From a virus: a stretch of 64,000 nucleotides of DNA. The notes below the pieces were generated by a model. That model ran no database searches, had not been told where the DNA came from, and saw only the letters and a program-made list of their open reading frames with translations. Positions 41,033 to 49,771 of this stretch are shown here, piece after piece (within the stretch, counting starts at the first letter, position 1; every line of letters begins with the position of its first letter). The stretch is taken from IMG/VR virus record IMGVR_UViG_3300021067_000006, positions 26,838 through 90,837 of that record; one strand, given 5' to 3'. Made by a program: the position numbers and the translations under genes.

Positions 41033-42559
41033 TCAGCCACGGCCCGCGAACGATCGTCGCTTGCCGTTCGAGCGCGGCGGTTGCACGTCGCCACCGAGGA
41101 ACGAGTCCATCTCGCTGAGCTCGCCGGGGCGCGCGACGTCGATCGTCCTACCGTTCTCGAACGTCGCAAACTCCGGGTCCCAGTCGAACTCCACGCACTG
41201 CGGCGCGACACCGAAACGTTGCTTGAGGATCAGGATCTCGGCCTTGTCGTCCGGCACCGAGCGGTAGAGGAACGGACGGTAGATGCCGAGCATCGCGTCG
41301 GCGATGTCGACCCAAGCGCTATTCCCCTTCACCGCCTCGAGCGTCGGCCTCTTGTCCTCGCGCGTCTCGACGTCTTTGAGCCTGAGCTGCTGCACGAGCA
41401 CGAGATGCGCACGCGTCTCCTGCCCGATCGCCTGAATGCGGTAGAGCGCCGATTCTTCCTGGTCGGGCTGCGTCTCCACGAGCGAACGGCGAAACAGATC
41501 GAGCACGGCCACGTCGCAGCCGCTGCCCGCGATGTGCCCCTCGATGAGGTCGAGGTGCCGGTCGTTCATCCGCCCGCGCTCCCAGCGCTCCTCGCTGCGC
41601 ACGCGCCCGAAGGGCAGCTCGAAAAAGCGGATCATCGCCCCGAGCTCTTCCATTCGCTCGAGCAAGATGTCCTGCTCCTCAGCGTCGAACTCGCCTACCA
41701 TCATGTCGGTGCGCGACCATCCGAGATCCATCGTTGCAAGCAGCTCGAGCGACGGCCCGGGCATCTGCTCCCACGCGCCCCACAGCACCTTCCGCCCACT
41801 GCGAACCCAGTGCAGCACCTTGCGCGCCGTGCTCGTCGTCTTACCCGAGCGCGACACGCCGACGACGACCGTCACTTTCCCAGGCGACGCGCCCGGTATC
41901 ATCCGCGGTTCTCCCTCGAGGCACTTTCGATAGGTCTTGCCGTGTTCGTCTTTGCGTTCGGCGAAGTCATGCGGCCCGTAGAAGTCGAGCCCGTCGAGCC
42001 CGTAGGTAAACGTCGCGTGCCCCGTACGCCGGCGCGTGAGCTCGACCGCGTGCTCGCGCACAACCGCGCCCGAGTCGCGCAAGTAACGCAGATCGCCAAG
42101 CCCCTCGAACGGCACTGCGACCTGCTTGGCGAGCGCGCGCACGCGGTCAGGTTCTGCAGTCGGATCGCGAATGGCTTCGACGAACGAAGCTAGCGGACCT
42201 TTCGCGCATTCGATGCGCGCGCGATCCCAGCGCACCGACTCGACGTGCTGTTTCAGATTCGCGGCTGAGCTCGGCTGCGACGTGCGTGCGTACTCTTCGA
42301 GCACACGAACGTCGACGCGCTCGCCTGCGATCGACTGCACCGTAGCCGCGTCCGGCGTGAGCCCGCGCCGATCGATCTCCTGCAGCGCGCGCCACATCTC
42401 CTCATGGCCAGCGGCGAAGAACGACTCGGCGGGGAGCGCGCGCAGATAGCGCTTGCGCGCTGACTCGTCGGTGTACACGGCCGCGATGACCGCGACCTCG
42501 TTCACGGAGTCGGCAACGATCTTCGCGACCTCGCGCTTCGACTCGGTGCGCTTTTTCAT
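41033..42559 (-). CDS. DnaB-type replicative helicase, 508 aa
   Basis: N-terminal helical domain (about 1-110), linker, then Walker A GVSRSGKTT (234-242), Walker B-like CDVAVLDLF and a loop VLVQQLRLKD typical of RecA-fold DnaB helicases. ATG 42559 follows GCATCATCG plus seven bases. With the primase it forms the replisome helicase-primase. Confidence 0.88.
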   Translation of the reverse strand: MKKRTESKREVAKIVADSVNEVAVIAAVYTDESARKRYLRALPAESFFAAGHEEMWRALQEIDRRGLTPDAATVQSIAGERVDVRVLEEYARTSQPSSAANLKQHVESVRWDRARIECAKGPLASFVEAIRDPTAEPDRVRALAKQVAVPFEGLGDLRYLRDSGAVVREHAVELTRRRTGHATFTYGLDGLDFYGPHDFAERKDEHGKTYRKCLEGEPRMIPGASPGKVTVVVGVSRSGKTTSTARKVLHWVRSGRKVLWGAWEQMPGPSLELLATMDLGWSRTDMMVGEFDAEEQDILLERMEELGAMIRFFELPFGRVRSEERWERGRMNDRHLDLIEGHIAGSGCDVAVLDLFRRSLVETQPDQEESALYRIQAIGQETRAHLVLVQQLRLKDVETREDKRPTLEAVKGNSAWVDIADAMLGIYRPFLYRSVPDDKAEILILKQRFGVAPQCVEFDWDPEFATFENGRTIDVARPGELSEMDSFLGGDVQPPRSNGKRRSFAGRG

Positions 42560-42576
42560 CGCCCGCCGATGATGCG

Positions 42577-43113
42577 TCAGCGCCTGCGCGCGCTTGCCGT
42601 GCGGTAATCAACGAGCAGCGATCGGTGCGCGAACTGCAGACGCCAGCCGAGTCGACGCCCGTCGGTCTTTCCCTCGGCGCGGCGCACGCGCTCGGCCTTG
42701 TTCTCTCGCGCCCAGCACCACTGCACGAAGTGCACGGCCGCGACCACGGCGTCGCCGAACTCTTTCCGCAAGAGCGCGCGTGCGCTCGACGTCGCAGCGA
42801 GAAACTCTTTCTCGAGCTCTTGAGCGTCGACGCCGTACACGTGCCGATGCGACAGCGCATAGAGCCCGACAAGCGTGCGCGCGTCAGCACCATCCCACGC
42901 GCGCTCCCCCTCGTGACGTCGCGCGATGCGCGCCTCGGCGTCGGCGATGTGCCGCGCGAGAGACTTGCGCAGATCGCTTGCTCCTCGGCGTCGCTTCAGA
43001 TTCCTCGGCTTCACGCTGTCGGCCGCTTCCTCGAACGACATCTCGCGCGACGCTGGCGTGTTCGACTCGCGCATGAGCGCGCGCAACTTGTCTGCCGTCA
43101 TCGGTCGACGCAT
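42577..43113 (-). CDS. hypothetical basic protein, 178 aa
   Basis: ATG 43113 overlaps the upstream stop. Basic N-terminus, helical C-terminus (RALLRKEFGDAVVAAVHFVQ, WRLQFAHRSLLVDYR). Next to DnaB, so a helicase loader is conceivable, but no AAA motif exists. Confidence 0.75.
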   Translation of the reverse strand: MRRPMTADKLRALMRESNTPASREMSFEEAADSVKPRNLKRRRGASDLRKSLARHIADAEARIARRHEGERAWDGADARTLVGLYALSHRHVYGVDAQELEKEFLAATSSARALLRKEFGDAVVAAVHFVQWCWARENKAERVRRAEGKTDGRRLGWRLQFAHRSLLVDYRTASARRR

Positions 43114-43409
43114 CAGCTCGCCTTCGGATCTTCGCAGCACTCGAGATGGTTGAAAAACTGAACGCGGCGTAGCTCGAACTCCGCTTCGAACATCGTCGCC
43201 GCAACCGTGCGAGCTCGCACGTACGCGTCGCGCGCGCTCTCACCCGTGCCTACCGTGATCGCAACGGAGATAGGACCGACCTCGAACCCGTTATGCTTCA
43301 CCGGCCAGAACACCTCTTTGCCGATCGTCACGGTGATCGTCGCGCCCGCGCCGAGCTCGGTGCTCTCGATTCGTTCGAGATGCTTGTCCGCGCTGATGCC
43401 CTTCGACAT
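43113..43409 (-). CDS. conserved phage protein, 98 aa
   Basis: ATG 43409 (MSKGISADKHLERIES). FWPVKHNGFEVGPISVAITV then ARDAYVRARTVAATMFEAEF matches a beta-then-helix phage family of unknown role. A longer frame to 43589 exists but overlaps the helicase gene by 89 bases and runs through the palindrome; I consider it a shadow. Confidence 0.7.
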   Translation of the reverse strand: MSKGISADKHLERIESTELGAGATITVTIGKEVFWPVKHNGFEVGPISVAITVGTGESARDAYVRARTVAATMFEAEFELRRVQFFNHLECCEDPKAS

Positions 43410-43466
43410 CTTCGCGCTCTTGACGCCGGCCTCCGCCGGCGCTGCCGACGTCGGCGCGTTCTGCGG

Positions 43467-43488
43467 TTTGGAATCGCACGATTCCAAA
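43467..43488. repeat. 22-bp palindromic element, copy 6
   Basis: Outer arms TTTGGAA/TTCCAAA are perfect and extend to CGG on one side; the core has one change (CGCACG). In the gap between the helicase stop and the 98-aa gene. Confidence 0.85.
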
Positions 43489-43500
43489 CCGGCGCTGCGA

Positions 43501-45195
43501 TCAGCGGCGCCAGCCTGCGAAGAGCCCGTCGCCGTCGTCGCCTGCGTCGTCGTCCTCGGCCCGCCTACTTCGCTTCGTTTCCTGACCATCTCGCTTCCTC
43601 GCCTTCAGGTATTCACGCGCGCTCACCCACTCGTCGCCGCTCAGCACGCGCACGTCGCTGAGCCACCGAGCTAGCAGCCGCACAGCCTCGTCGCCGTACA
43701 CGAGCGAGTCGTGAAGCATGTACACGATGCCGCGCCGCTTACCCTCGGCAGCACGAGCGAACCTGCCGAGGTACTGCCGCAGCTGCATCTCGCTCTCGTC
43801 GCGATGCACGACCGTCGACGCGATGCACCCGCGCGCGAGCGCGCGGTGCGACTCGAACCCGACGCCGACTTTCTTGAACGTGCCTACCGCGAGACGAAAC
43901 TCACCGCTCGCAAACCGATCGCGGTTCGATTCGAAGAGCGCGTCGTCTTCGTCGCCCGACAATCGGCAGCAGGGCGCAAGCGCGTTGAGCCGCGACTCGA
44001 GCAGCGTGCAATGCTCGACGCGCTCGGTGAGCACGAGCATCTGCTCGCCGTCGGCGATCGCTTGCTGCGCGCACCACGCGACGAGCTCGTTGCGCTGCTC
44101 ATCGTTCGCCATCTTCGCGATGAGCTGCGGGCGCTGCTCGAACTTCTGCTGCGCGATGAGCTTCGCGCGATGCCTTGCGGCGCGCGCGCGATCGACGCTG
44201 TCGAGAATCGCTCGGTCTTTGAGGCGCAGCTTCGATTCGTCGAGCGTCGTGTACCAAGGCGCGGCGAACGACGTCGGCACCACACGCACCGCGACCTCGA
44301 CGATCGCACCCGACGCGATGAGCTCGTCGCGCGAGACGCGCTCGCTCTGCTCGCCGAACATGTCGTATGTCAGAAACTCGCGCTCGTCCGCGCGACGCTC
44401 GTCGTCCGACACGCCGAGCCGATAGCGCGCCGGGAACGCATCAACCGTCTCCTGCACCGTGCGCGCTGCAGCTTGCTGCACTTCGTCGAACGCGACGAAC
44501 CCGAAATACGGCGCAACTTCCTCGGCGCACTTCCACAGCGTCTGCTGCATCGCGATCGTCACGCGGCCGATGTTCCGCACGCCACCGCGAATCACGCCCG
44601 CCTCGATGCCGAGGAACTTCCGTGTCGCGAGCAGCCACTGGTCGAAGATGGCGGACGTCGGCGCGACGACGAGCGTCGGCACGCCAAGCCGCGCGGCAGC
44701 GCCAAGCACGGCGACCGTCTTGCCGCTCGCGGTCGGCGACCGCCACAGAAGCTGCTCGTGCCGCTCGAGCGCGCTCACGAGCCGCAGCTGATGCGGCCTG
44801 AGCTGCTGCCCGTCGGCGAGCTCGCCGAGCGGCCCCGGCTCGACCCGAAGCCGGCTCTCGCCGAGCGTGCGCCGGTCGAGCACGTCCGGCGCGATGCCGT
44901 GCGCCGCGAGCCGGTCGAGCACCCGCTTGAGCCCGCCGCGCGGGAACGTGAGCCAGTTGCCGGCGAGCGCGCCCATGTCGAGCTCAACCCACTTCTCGCG
45001 GCGCCACGTCGCAACGAACGACCGCGGCTCGTACCCACGCCGGAACCTGAGCCACGTCGCGTGCTCGGGGTTCGGGTGAATGAACTTCCCGCAAAGCTCG
45101 TCGGCAGCCACGCGCGGCAAGTCGTCGGCCGCGACGCGCACGCGGTTGTCGATGAGCACTCGCGCGGTGTTGGGTCGAGCGATGTTGGGCCTCAC
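43501..45195 (-). CDS. SF2 DNA helicase (RecG/UvsW-like core), 564 aa
   Basis: LRPHQLRLVSALERH (Q-like), Walker A SPTASGKT (153-160), DEVQ (237-240), GVSDD, a helicase C half with VLTERVEHCTLLESRL and motif VI QYLGRFARA. An N-terminal segment of about 120 residues is unassigned. GTG 45195 follows GCATCATCG plus five bases and a palindrome-borne -35. Confidence 0.88.
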   Translation of the reverse strand: MRPNIARPNTARVLIDNRVRVAADDLPRVAADELCGKFIHPNPEHATWLRFRRGYEPRSFVATWRREKWVELDMGALAGNWLTFPRGGLKRVLDRLAAHGIAPDVLDRRTLGESRLRVEPGPLGELADGQQLRPHQLRLVSALERHEQLLWRSPTASGKTVAVLGAAARLGVPTLVVAPTSAIFDQWLLATRKFLGIEAGVIRGGVRNIGRVTIAMQQTLWKCAEEVAPYFGFVAFDEVQQAAARTVQETVDAFPARYRLGVSDDERRADEREFLTYDMFGEQSERVSRDELIASGAIVEVAVRVVPTSFAAPWYTTLDESKLRLKDRAILDSVDRARAARHRAKLIAQQKFEQRPQLIAKMANDEQRNELVAWCAQQAIADGEQMLVLTERVEHCTLLESRLNALAPCCRLSGDEDDALFESNRDRFASGEFRLAVGTFKKVGVGFESHRALARGCIASTVVHRDESEMQLRQYLGRFARAAEGKRRGIVYMLHDSLVYGDEAVRLLARWLSDVRVLSGDEWVSAREYLKARKRDGQETKRSRRAEDDDAGDDGDGLFAGWRR

Positions 45196-45202
45196 GTCGC
45201 CG

Positions 45203-45231
45203 ATGATGCCCGCCCGTATGCAATCGCGCGA
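45203..45231 (-). promoter_or_regulatory. leaderless promoter overlapping palindrome
   Basis: -35 TCGCGC (45226-45231, palindrome centre), 17-base spacer, -10 CATCAT (45203-45208), seven bases to GTG 45195. Confidence 0.6.
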
Positions 45232-45238
45232 TTCCAAA
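45217..45238. repeat. 22-bp palindromic element, copy 7
   Basis: Perfect AATCGCGCGATT core with TATGC and CCAAA arms, identical over 22 bp to copy 1. Confidence 0.85.
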
Positions 45239-45546
45239 CCGCGCGGCCCCGGGTTTCGGTTTGTACGTGGACACGGGGAGTGTCTACGACCCCGCGTCGA
45301 TGGGGGAAGGATCGACTGCACGCTGCGGCGCCGCAGGCGTCGCGTGCACGTTTTCGAGCAACGACGCGTTACGAGGCGAGCGAAGCGAGCCGAGTAACCG
45401 TTCGTTGCTCGAAAACGTGCTCACCAAGTCCATCGGTGAAGGTCACTCGCTTCGCTCGCTCCCTCACCTTTCCCGCCCGACCGCCCCGGTAGGTTACGAC
45501 AGAAGCCCGTCGAGTTGCAACATACAAAACGCGCGATGATAACCGC
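45239..45546 (-). other. structured non-coding region between tail and replication genes
   Basis: No credible gene. From upstream: a possible promoter TTGCAA (45515-45520), 18 bases, TAACCT (45491-45496); a stem near 45440-45470; a 75-nt inverted repeat 45346-45420 with 19-bp perfect arms; and a 14-bp palindrome CTGCGGCGCCGCAG (45323-45336). It may be a terminator/leader or a small RNA ahead of the replication genes. Confidence 0.6.
45346..45420. repeat. 75-nt inverted repeat with 19-bp arms
   Basis: Arms start GCACGTTTTCGAGCAACGA and its exact complement; inner bases add GTTAC/GTAAC and a GGC/GCC pair around a GAGCGAAGCGA loop. It would fold into one long hairpin or cruciform. Confidence 0.85.
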
Positions 45547-46218
45547 TTACGGTTTCGCGGACTTCGGCGCGAGCTCATCGAACTCGGGGAGCTCGAGCGG
45601 CTTCGGCGGCGCGAGCGGTACCGGCGGCGGTAGGTTCGGACCCGTCGGCGCAGCTGTAGGATCGCGCCGCTTCGTCGGCAGCTGCGCCGCTTCCTCGCGT
45701 GCCTGCTCCTCTTCGTGCTGTCGCAGCTTCGCGAGGTCGCGCGAGAGCGCAGCGAGCTCGCGGCTCTTCTGCTCGACGGCTGCGCTCAGCTGCTCGTAAC
45801 CGGCGCGGTTGCGCGGGTCGACCGGCGGCGGCTTGTTCTCGGCGCGCACGGCGACGATGAGACCGGTCACCGCGATGATGACCGCCGGCACGGACGGCAG
45901 CAGACGCACGATCCACGGGTCGCGCGGTGCGGGCAGCGAGCTCTTCTTGTCGACGGCTTCGACCTGTGCCTTGAGCTCGAGCATCTGCTGCTCGAGCGAG
46001 CGCACGCGCTCGCGCTCGGCGTCGCGCTGCCGCTCGAGCACGATGTTCTCGGCGATGAGCTCGCGCTGTCGCTGCTCGGCAAGCTCTTCGGCGTGCAGAC
46101 GGTCGAGGTCGTCGCTGCTCTGCCGCCGTGGGTTGCGGCTCAAAGCAGCGGCGCGCGCAGCCGGGTCGCGCTCGCGCGCGAGGTCACGGCGCGGAGGGGG
46201 CGCCTTCGGATCTGGCAT
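45547..46218 (-). CDS. coiled-coil membrane protein, 223 aa
   Basis: ATG 46218. Helical coiled coil (residues 40-90, LEQQMLELKAQVEAV), one transmembrane span (LPSVPAVIIAVTGLIVAV), a second short coiled coil (ALSRDLAKLRQHEEEQARE) and a proline-rich C-terminus. Topology resembles spanin or tail-associated envelope proteins; last gene of the tail block. Confidence 0.7.
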   Translation of the reverse strand: MPDPKAPPPRRDLARERDPAARAAALSRNPRRQSSDDLDRLHAEELAEQRQRELIAENIVLERQRDAERERVRSLEQQMLELKAQVEAVDKKSSLPAPRDPWIVRLLPSVPAVIIAVTGLIVAVRAENKPPPVDPRNRAGYEQLSAAVEQKSRELAALSRDLAKLRQHEEEQAREEAAQLPTKRRDPTAAPTGPNLPPPVPLAPPKPLELPEFDELAPKSAKP

Positions 46219-46244
46219 GTTGCGCCGCGAAGCGTAGCAGCGGC

Positions 46245-47768
46245 TCACGTACAGTCGTCGCGCTCGATGTACAGGTCGAACGACACGCCGCCGCCCTTTA
46301 CGCGTGCGAGAGCCGACCACACCGCCGCGTATACCTCGCCGCTCGCCACGCTCTCGCCGTCGAAGAACGCGTCGTGATCGAGCGCGTTCACGTCGAGCGC
46401 CGAGCCCTGCTGATCGACAGGCATCTCGGGCACGCCGATCAGAAAGAAGCCGCGAAACTCGAGGTAATCGAGCAGCAGTTTCCACCGGTGCGGCTGTTCG
46501 TCCGGCATGTCGAACGCGAATGACCGCGCCGGGTCACCTGCCGGATCGACGTCGAAGTACAGACCGGGGAGCTTCGCGGTGCCCGGCTCGCGCAGACACG
46601 CGGCGAACCCGAGCGGCGCGAGCACCCGGTTCGCTGCGCGCAGCAGCGCGTTCGGTGACACGACGTCGTCGCTCGCCGCGAGCCGCTCGCGGTACGTGTC
46701 GTCCGGCTCTGCCGTCGCGCGCGGCAACATCATCCCGATGCCGAGCTCATCGAGCACGCCGAGCCGGCCGCCCGCTGGGCTCGATGGGTTCGTGACCGCG
46801 ACGCCGAGCTCGACCCACGACAGCACGCGCCACGTGACTGCTGAGCTCGCCGGCAGCGTCGAACCGATCTCGACCTGGTAAGGCCCGGTTGCACCGCTTA
46901 CCAAGCCGGTGAGCGTGCCCGTCGGCGCTTGCCCCGAGCGCACCGCCACCGCCAAGCGCGTCGCCGACGCCCACAGCACGAGGCCCTCGCCGCCCGTCCA
47001 GGTCACCACCTCGCCCGCCTCGAACGTGCCCGTTACGGCTCCTGTAGCGCGCAGCACGGCGTCCGTGTCCAGGCGGACGACCAGACCGTCGACGCTCACG
47101 ACGCGGCGCACCTGACGAAAAGCTGGCGAGGTCGACTCGAGCAGCACGTACTGCCCGCGCTGCGCCGTCGTGAGTACGTCCGGCTCGGGCGCGAGCTCGA
47201 GCACGTTCGTCGAAAGGTCGCTCACGATCGCCGAGCTCGCGGCGCCGCCGCTCGAGAGCGTCTCACCAGGCTGAGACAACCGGGTAAGCGTCCCCGGCAG
47301 GGGGAAGTTGTACGAGGGGCCCGGCTTGTCGGCGACGAACATCGCGAGCTCGGGTCCCATCTGCCCCGGCCCAATCACGAGCGACTCAGCAGCGGCGTAG
47401 CGCAGCCCGTCGTCGACGCTCACCGGGCCGTCGCCGCCAAAGTCGACAGCATCGTGCTCCACGACCAGGCCGTCGAGCACGATCGGCTGCAGCGCGTCGA
47501 CGACCGCCGTCGGCGCGCGCGTCGCCTCGAGCAGCACCACAGCGCGCTGCTCCCCAGCCGCAGGCTCGTCCGTCTGCCCCGACCACGGCAGCAGAAACAG
47601 CTGCTGCGTCGACCGGTCGATCGAGAGCGAAACCCGCGCGTGCTGCGCTAGCCCCTGCTGAATGACCGCGGCGCTCACCTCGTCGGCGAGCAGCGGCTCG
47701 GCGTAGCCGGCATCGACGGCCGACTGCCACAGCGCAAGCAGCTCGGCCTCGGTGAGCGGCCCCGGCAT
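46245..47768 (-). CDS. baseplate wedge-like protein, 507 aa
   Basis: Its C-terminal third has GRLGVLDELGIGMMLPRA, DTYRERLAAS and SPNALLRAANRVLAPLGF, which follow the pattern of contractile-tail baseplate proteins located after gpJ. Large beta-rich middle. ATG overlaps the baseplate J stop. Confidence 0.65.
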   Translation of the reverse strand: MPGPLTEAELLALWQSAVDAGYAEPLLADEVSAAVIQQGLAQHARVSLSIDRSTQQLFLLPWSGQTDEPAAGEQRAVVLLEATRAPTAVVDALQPIVLDGLVVEHDAVDFGGDGPVSVDDGLRYAAAESLVIGPGQMGPELAMFVADKPGPSYNFPLPGTLTRLSQPGETLSSGGAASSAIVSDLSTNVLELAPEPDVLTTAQRGQYVLLESTSPAFRQVRRVVSVDGLVVRLDTDAVLRATGAVTGTFEAGEVVTWTGGEGLVLWASATRLAVAVRSGQAPTGTLTGLVSGATGPYQVEIGSTLPASSAVTWRVLSWVELGVAVTNPSSPAGGRLGVLDELGIGMMLPRATAEPDDTYRERLAASDDVVSPNALLRAANRVLAPLGFAACLREPGTAKLPGLYFDVDPAGDPARSFAFDMPDEQPHRWKLLLDYLEFRGFFLIGVPEMPVDQQGSALDVNALDHDAFFDGESVASGEVYAAVWSALARVKGGGVSFDLYIERDDCT

Positions 47769-48895
47769 CAGACGAACACCACGCGCTCGAGCGTCGTGCG
47801 CAGCGTGCGGCCCGCCGCCGGCACGATGTCACCGATCGGCTGCTCGAGCGTGCCGTCGACCGGCACGAGGCCTTCAGCGCGGAAGCGCGCGAACACCGCG
47901 CCGACGTCGTTGCGCAAGAGCGGCTGCCCCGCGCCCAGGCTGTTGACGAATGACACGAGCGCGGCGCGCACGCGCTCGCGCAGCGCCGGCGCATCGATGC
48001 CCGCGAGGAACGTCGGGCGCACGACGAGGTCGACCATCTGCGGCACCGACAGATCGATCACGACCGCGATGCCGCCGCAGCGGTATTCGAGCAGCTTCAC
48101 GCGCACGCGCTCGGCGAGCACGCGCGACGCGACGCCCGAGGAGTCGGCGATCAGCAGGCGCACCACGCGCGCCGGCGTCGCATCCTGCTCAACTTCCTCG
48201 ATCGCGAGCGCGCTCTCAACGCCCGGCACCGCGCGCGCGCCCGTCTCGATCGCCGCGAGAATCCCGCGCCGGCGCGCCAAGTGCCCCGCGCGAAGCCGCT
48301 CACGAAACACGTCGCGCGTCTCAGCGTCCTCGCCGCCCGCCGCCGGCTCGGGGTTGTTGACCTCGATCGTGGGGTCGAACAGCAGGTCGGGCCGAGCGAA
48401 CCGTCGGATCGCGTTCGCGCCGACTTGCTGGTCTTTGCCGGCCTGCGCCGAGCGCGCTTCGACCGTCGCGATGAGGTCGGATGCCGAACCGTTCGCGGTG
48501 AGCGCCGCCGTCTGCAGCGTGAAATACTCGATGCCCCCGATCGTCGTGAGCTTCGTCCCTGCCGTGATCGAACCCGCGCCTGCCGCGTTCGAGCGCCGCG
48601 TGAACACGACCGGCACGAGCGCTGGTGACGCGCCCTTGCGCGGCAGCTCGCCGCCGAACCGATCGAACGCCCAGCGGTCGAGGTCGTCGTCGCTCTCGCA
48701 GCCGTCCAGGAACTGCGCCGCCATGCGATCGGCGAGCTGCCGCGACACCGCGGCAGCAACGAAACTCTGCGATCCGATGAACAGGTTGATGTCGCTGCCC
48801 TCGACGTCGACCTTCGCGGGATCGATGCGCCGCGCTCGAGCGAGCACGTACTGCCTGCCGATCTCGTACAGCGCGAGCCTGGAGAGGATCTCCAT
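47768..48895 (-). CDS. baseplate J-like protein, 375 aa
   Basis: TAGTKLTTIGGIEYFTLQ, ETRDVFRERLRAG, IETGARAVPGVESALAIEEV are baseplate J hallmarks (compare phage P2 gpJ and Mu gp47). It forms part of the wedge of a contractile tail. ATG 48895 follows TACGCT plus seven bases. Confidence 0.85.
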   Translation of the reverse strand: MEILSRLALYEIGRQYVLARARRIDPAKVDVEGSDINLFIGSQSFVAAAVSRQLADRMAAQFLDGCESDDDLDRWAFDRFGGELPRKGASPALVPVVFTRRSNAAGAGSITAGTKLTTIGGIEYFTLQTAALTANGSASDLIATVEARSAQAGKDQQVGANAIRRFARPDLLFDPTIEVNNPEPAAGGEDAETRDVFRERLRAGHLARRRGILAAIETGARAVPGVESALAIEEVEQDATPARVVRLLIADSSGVASRVLAERVRVKLLEYRCGGIAVVIDLSVPQMVDLVVRPTFLAGIDAPALRERVRAALVSFVNSLGAGQPLLRNDVGAVFARFRAEGLVPVDGTLEQPIGDIVPAAGRTLRTTLERVVFV

Positions 48896-48910
48896 GCCCG
48901 GCAGCGTAGC

Positions 48911-49771
48911 TCAGCGCGCCGGCGGGGAAGGCGCGGCGAGAGCCACGTCACGGCCCCCGGACGTCGTTGCGCGCACGACAAACACGATCATCTCGCCGCG
49001 GCGCTCGGCCGTGACCGTGGCGCGCAGCGTGTCGGGCTCGAGCCGCACCTGTTGCTCGGCGTCGCTCGCGAGCCGCGCGAGCTCGCTCTCGCGCGCGAGG
49101 CCTTTCACCGACTCGACCAGAAGCACGCCGTAACCAGGCAGATGCGCGTACCGCCCGCGCGGCGTCGACAGCCGGCGCAGCACGCGCTTCTCGTAGCTCG
49201 CGAGGCCCTGGTCGAACGCGAGGTCGCCGCCCTCGTCCACCACGTAAGAGCCGAGCACCACGGCGCCCGGCACGTCGGTACGCTGCTGCGGGTTGGCGAC
49301 GTCACGCGAGAGCACAGCGAGCTCGGGCAGCGGCGCCTGCCGCGGCGCCCGCACGCCGTCGAACTCGCGCACCATGAGCGGGATCGGGTCGCCCGATTCG
49401 AGGTCAACGAGCCCCGTCGCCGACACCACGTAACGCGACGGGTAGCTGCTGAGCGAGCGGTCGAGGTACACGTCGACGAGTCGGCCATCGCTGTCGTCGG
49501 CGACCACGGCGCGCGCCGCCGCCACCGCTCGCGCCGGCTCACCCCGCGCGTCAACGCTGCCCGCCACCGGTGAGAGCGCGTACCGCCCGCGCCACGACGC
49601 ATCACCTGGGTCGAGTACGTTCGACATGTAGACCGGCGCGGAAAACTCGAGCCGCACGACGTTCTCGCGCACAGCGAGCGCGCGGATGAGGAACGTCTCG
49701 GCGAACACGCCGAACGCCGAGCCCGCAGGCATCGAGCCAAACGGCCCGACGCCAGCGCCGCCCATCGTCAC
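48911..49771 (-). CDS. gp25/W-like baseplate protein with beta N-domain, 286 aa
   Basis: N-terminal half: Ig-like beta domain (VRLEFSAPVYMSNVLDPGD). C-terminal: DQGLASYEKRVLRRLSTPRG then YGVLLVESVKGLARESELAR, typical of the T4 gp25/lysozyme-like baseplate family. GTG overlaps the upstream TGA. Confidence 0.75.
   Translation of the reverse strand: MTMGGAGVGPFGSMPAGSAFGVFAETFLIRALAVRENVVRLEFSAPVYMSNVLDPGDASWRGRYALSPVAGSVDARGEPARAVAAARAVVADDSDGRLVDVYLDRSLSSYPSRYVVSATGLVDLESGDPIPLMVREFDGVRAPRQAPLPELAVLSRDVANPQQRTDVPGAVVLGSYVVDEGGDLAFDQGLASYEKRVLRRLSTPRGRYAHLPGYGVLLVESVKGLARESELARLASDAEQQVRLEPDTLRATVTAERRGEMIVFVVRATTSGGRDVALAAPSPPAR

Noticed and set aside
43113-43589. 158-codon version of the gene at 43113
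   Set aside because: It would overlap the helicase gene by 89 bases and run through the palindrome; the added residues are low-complexity.
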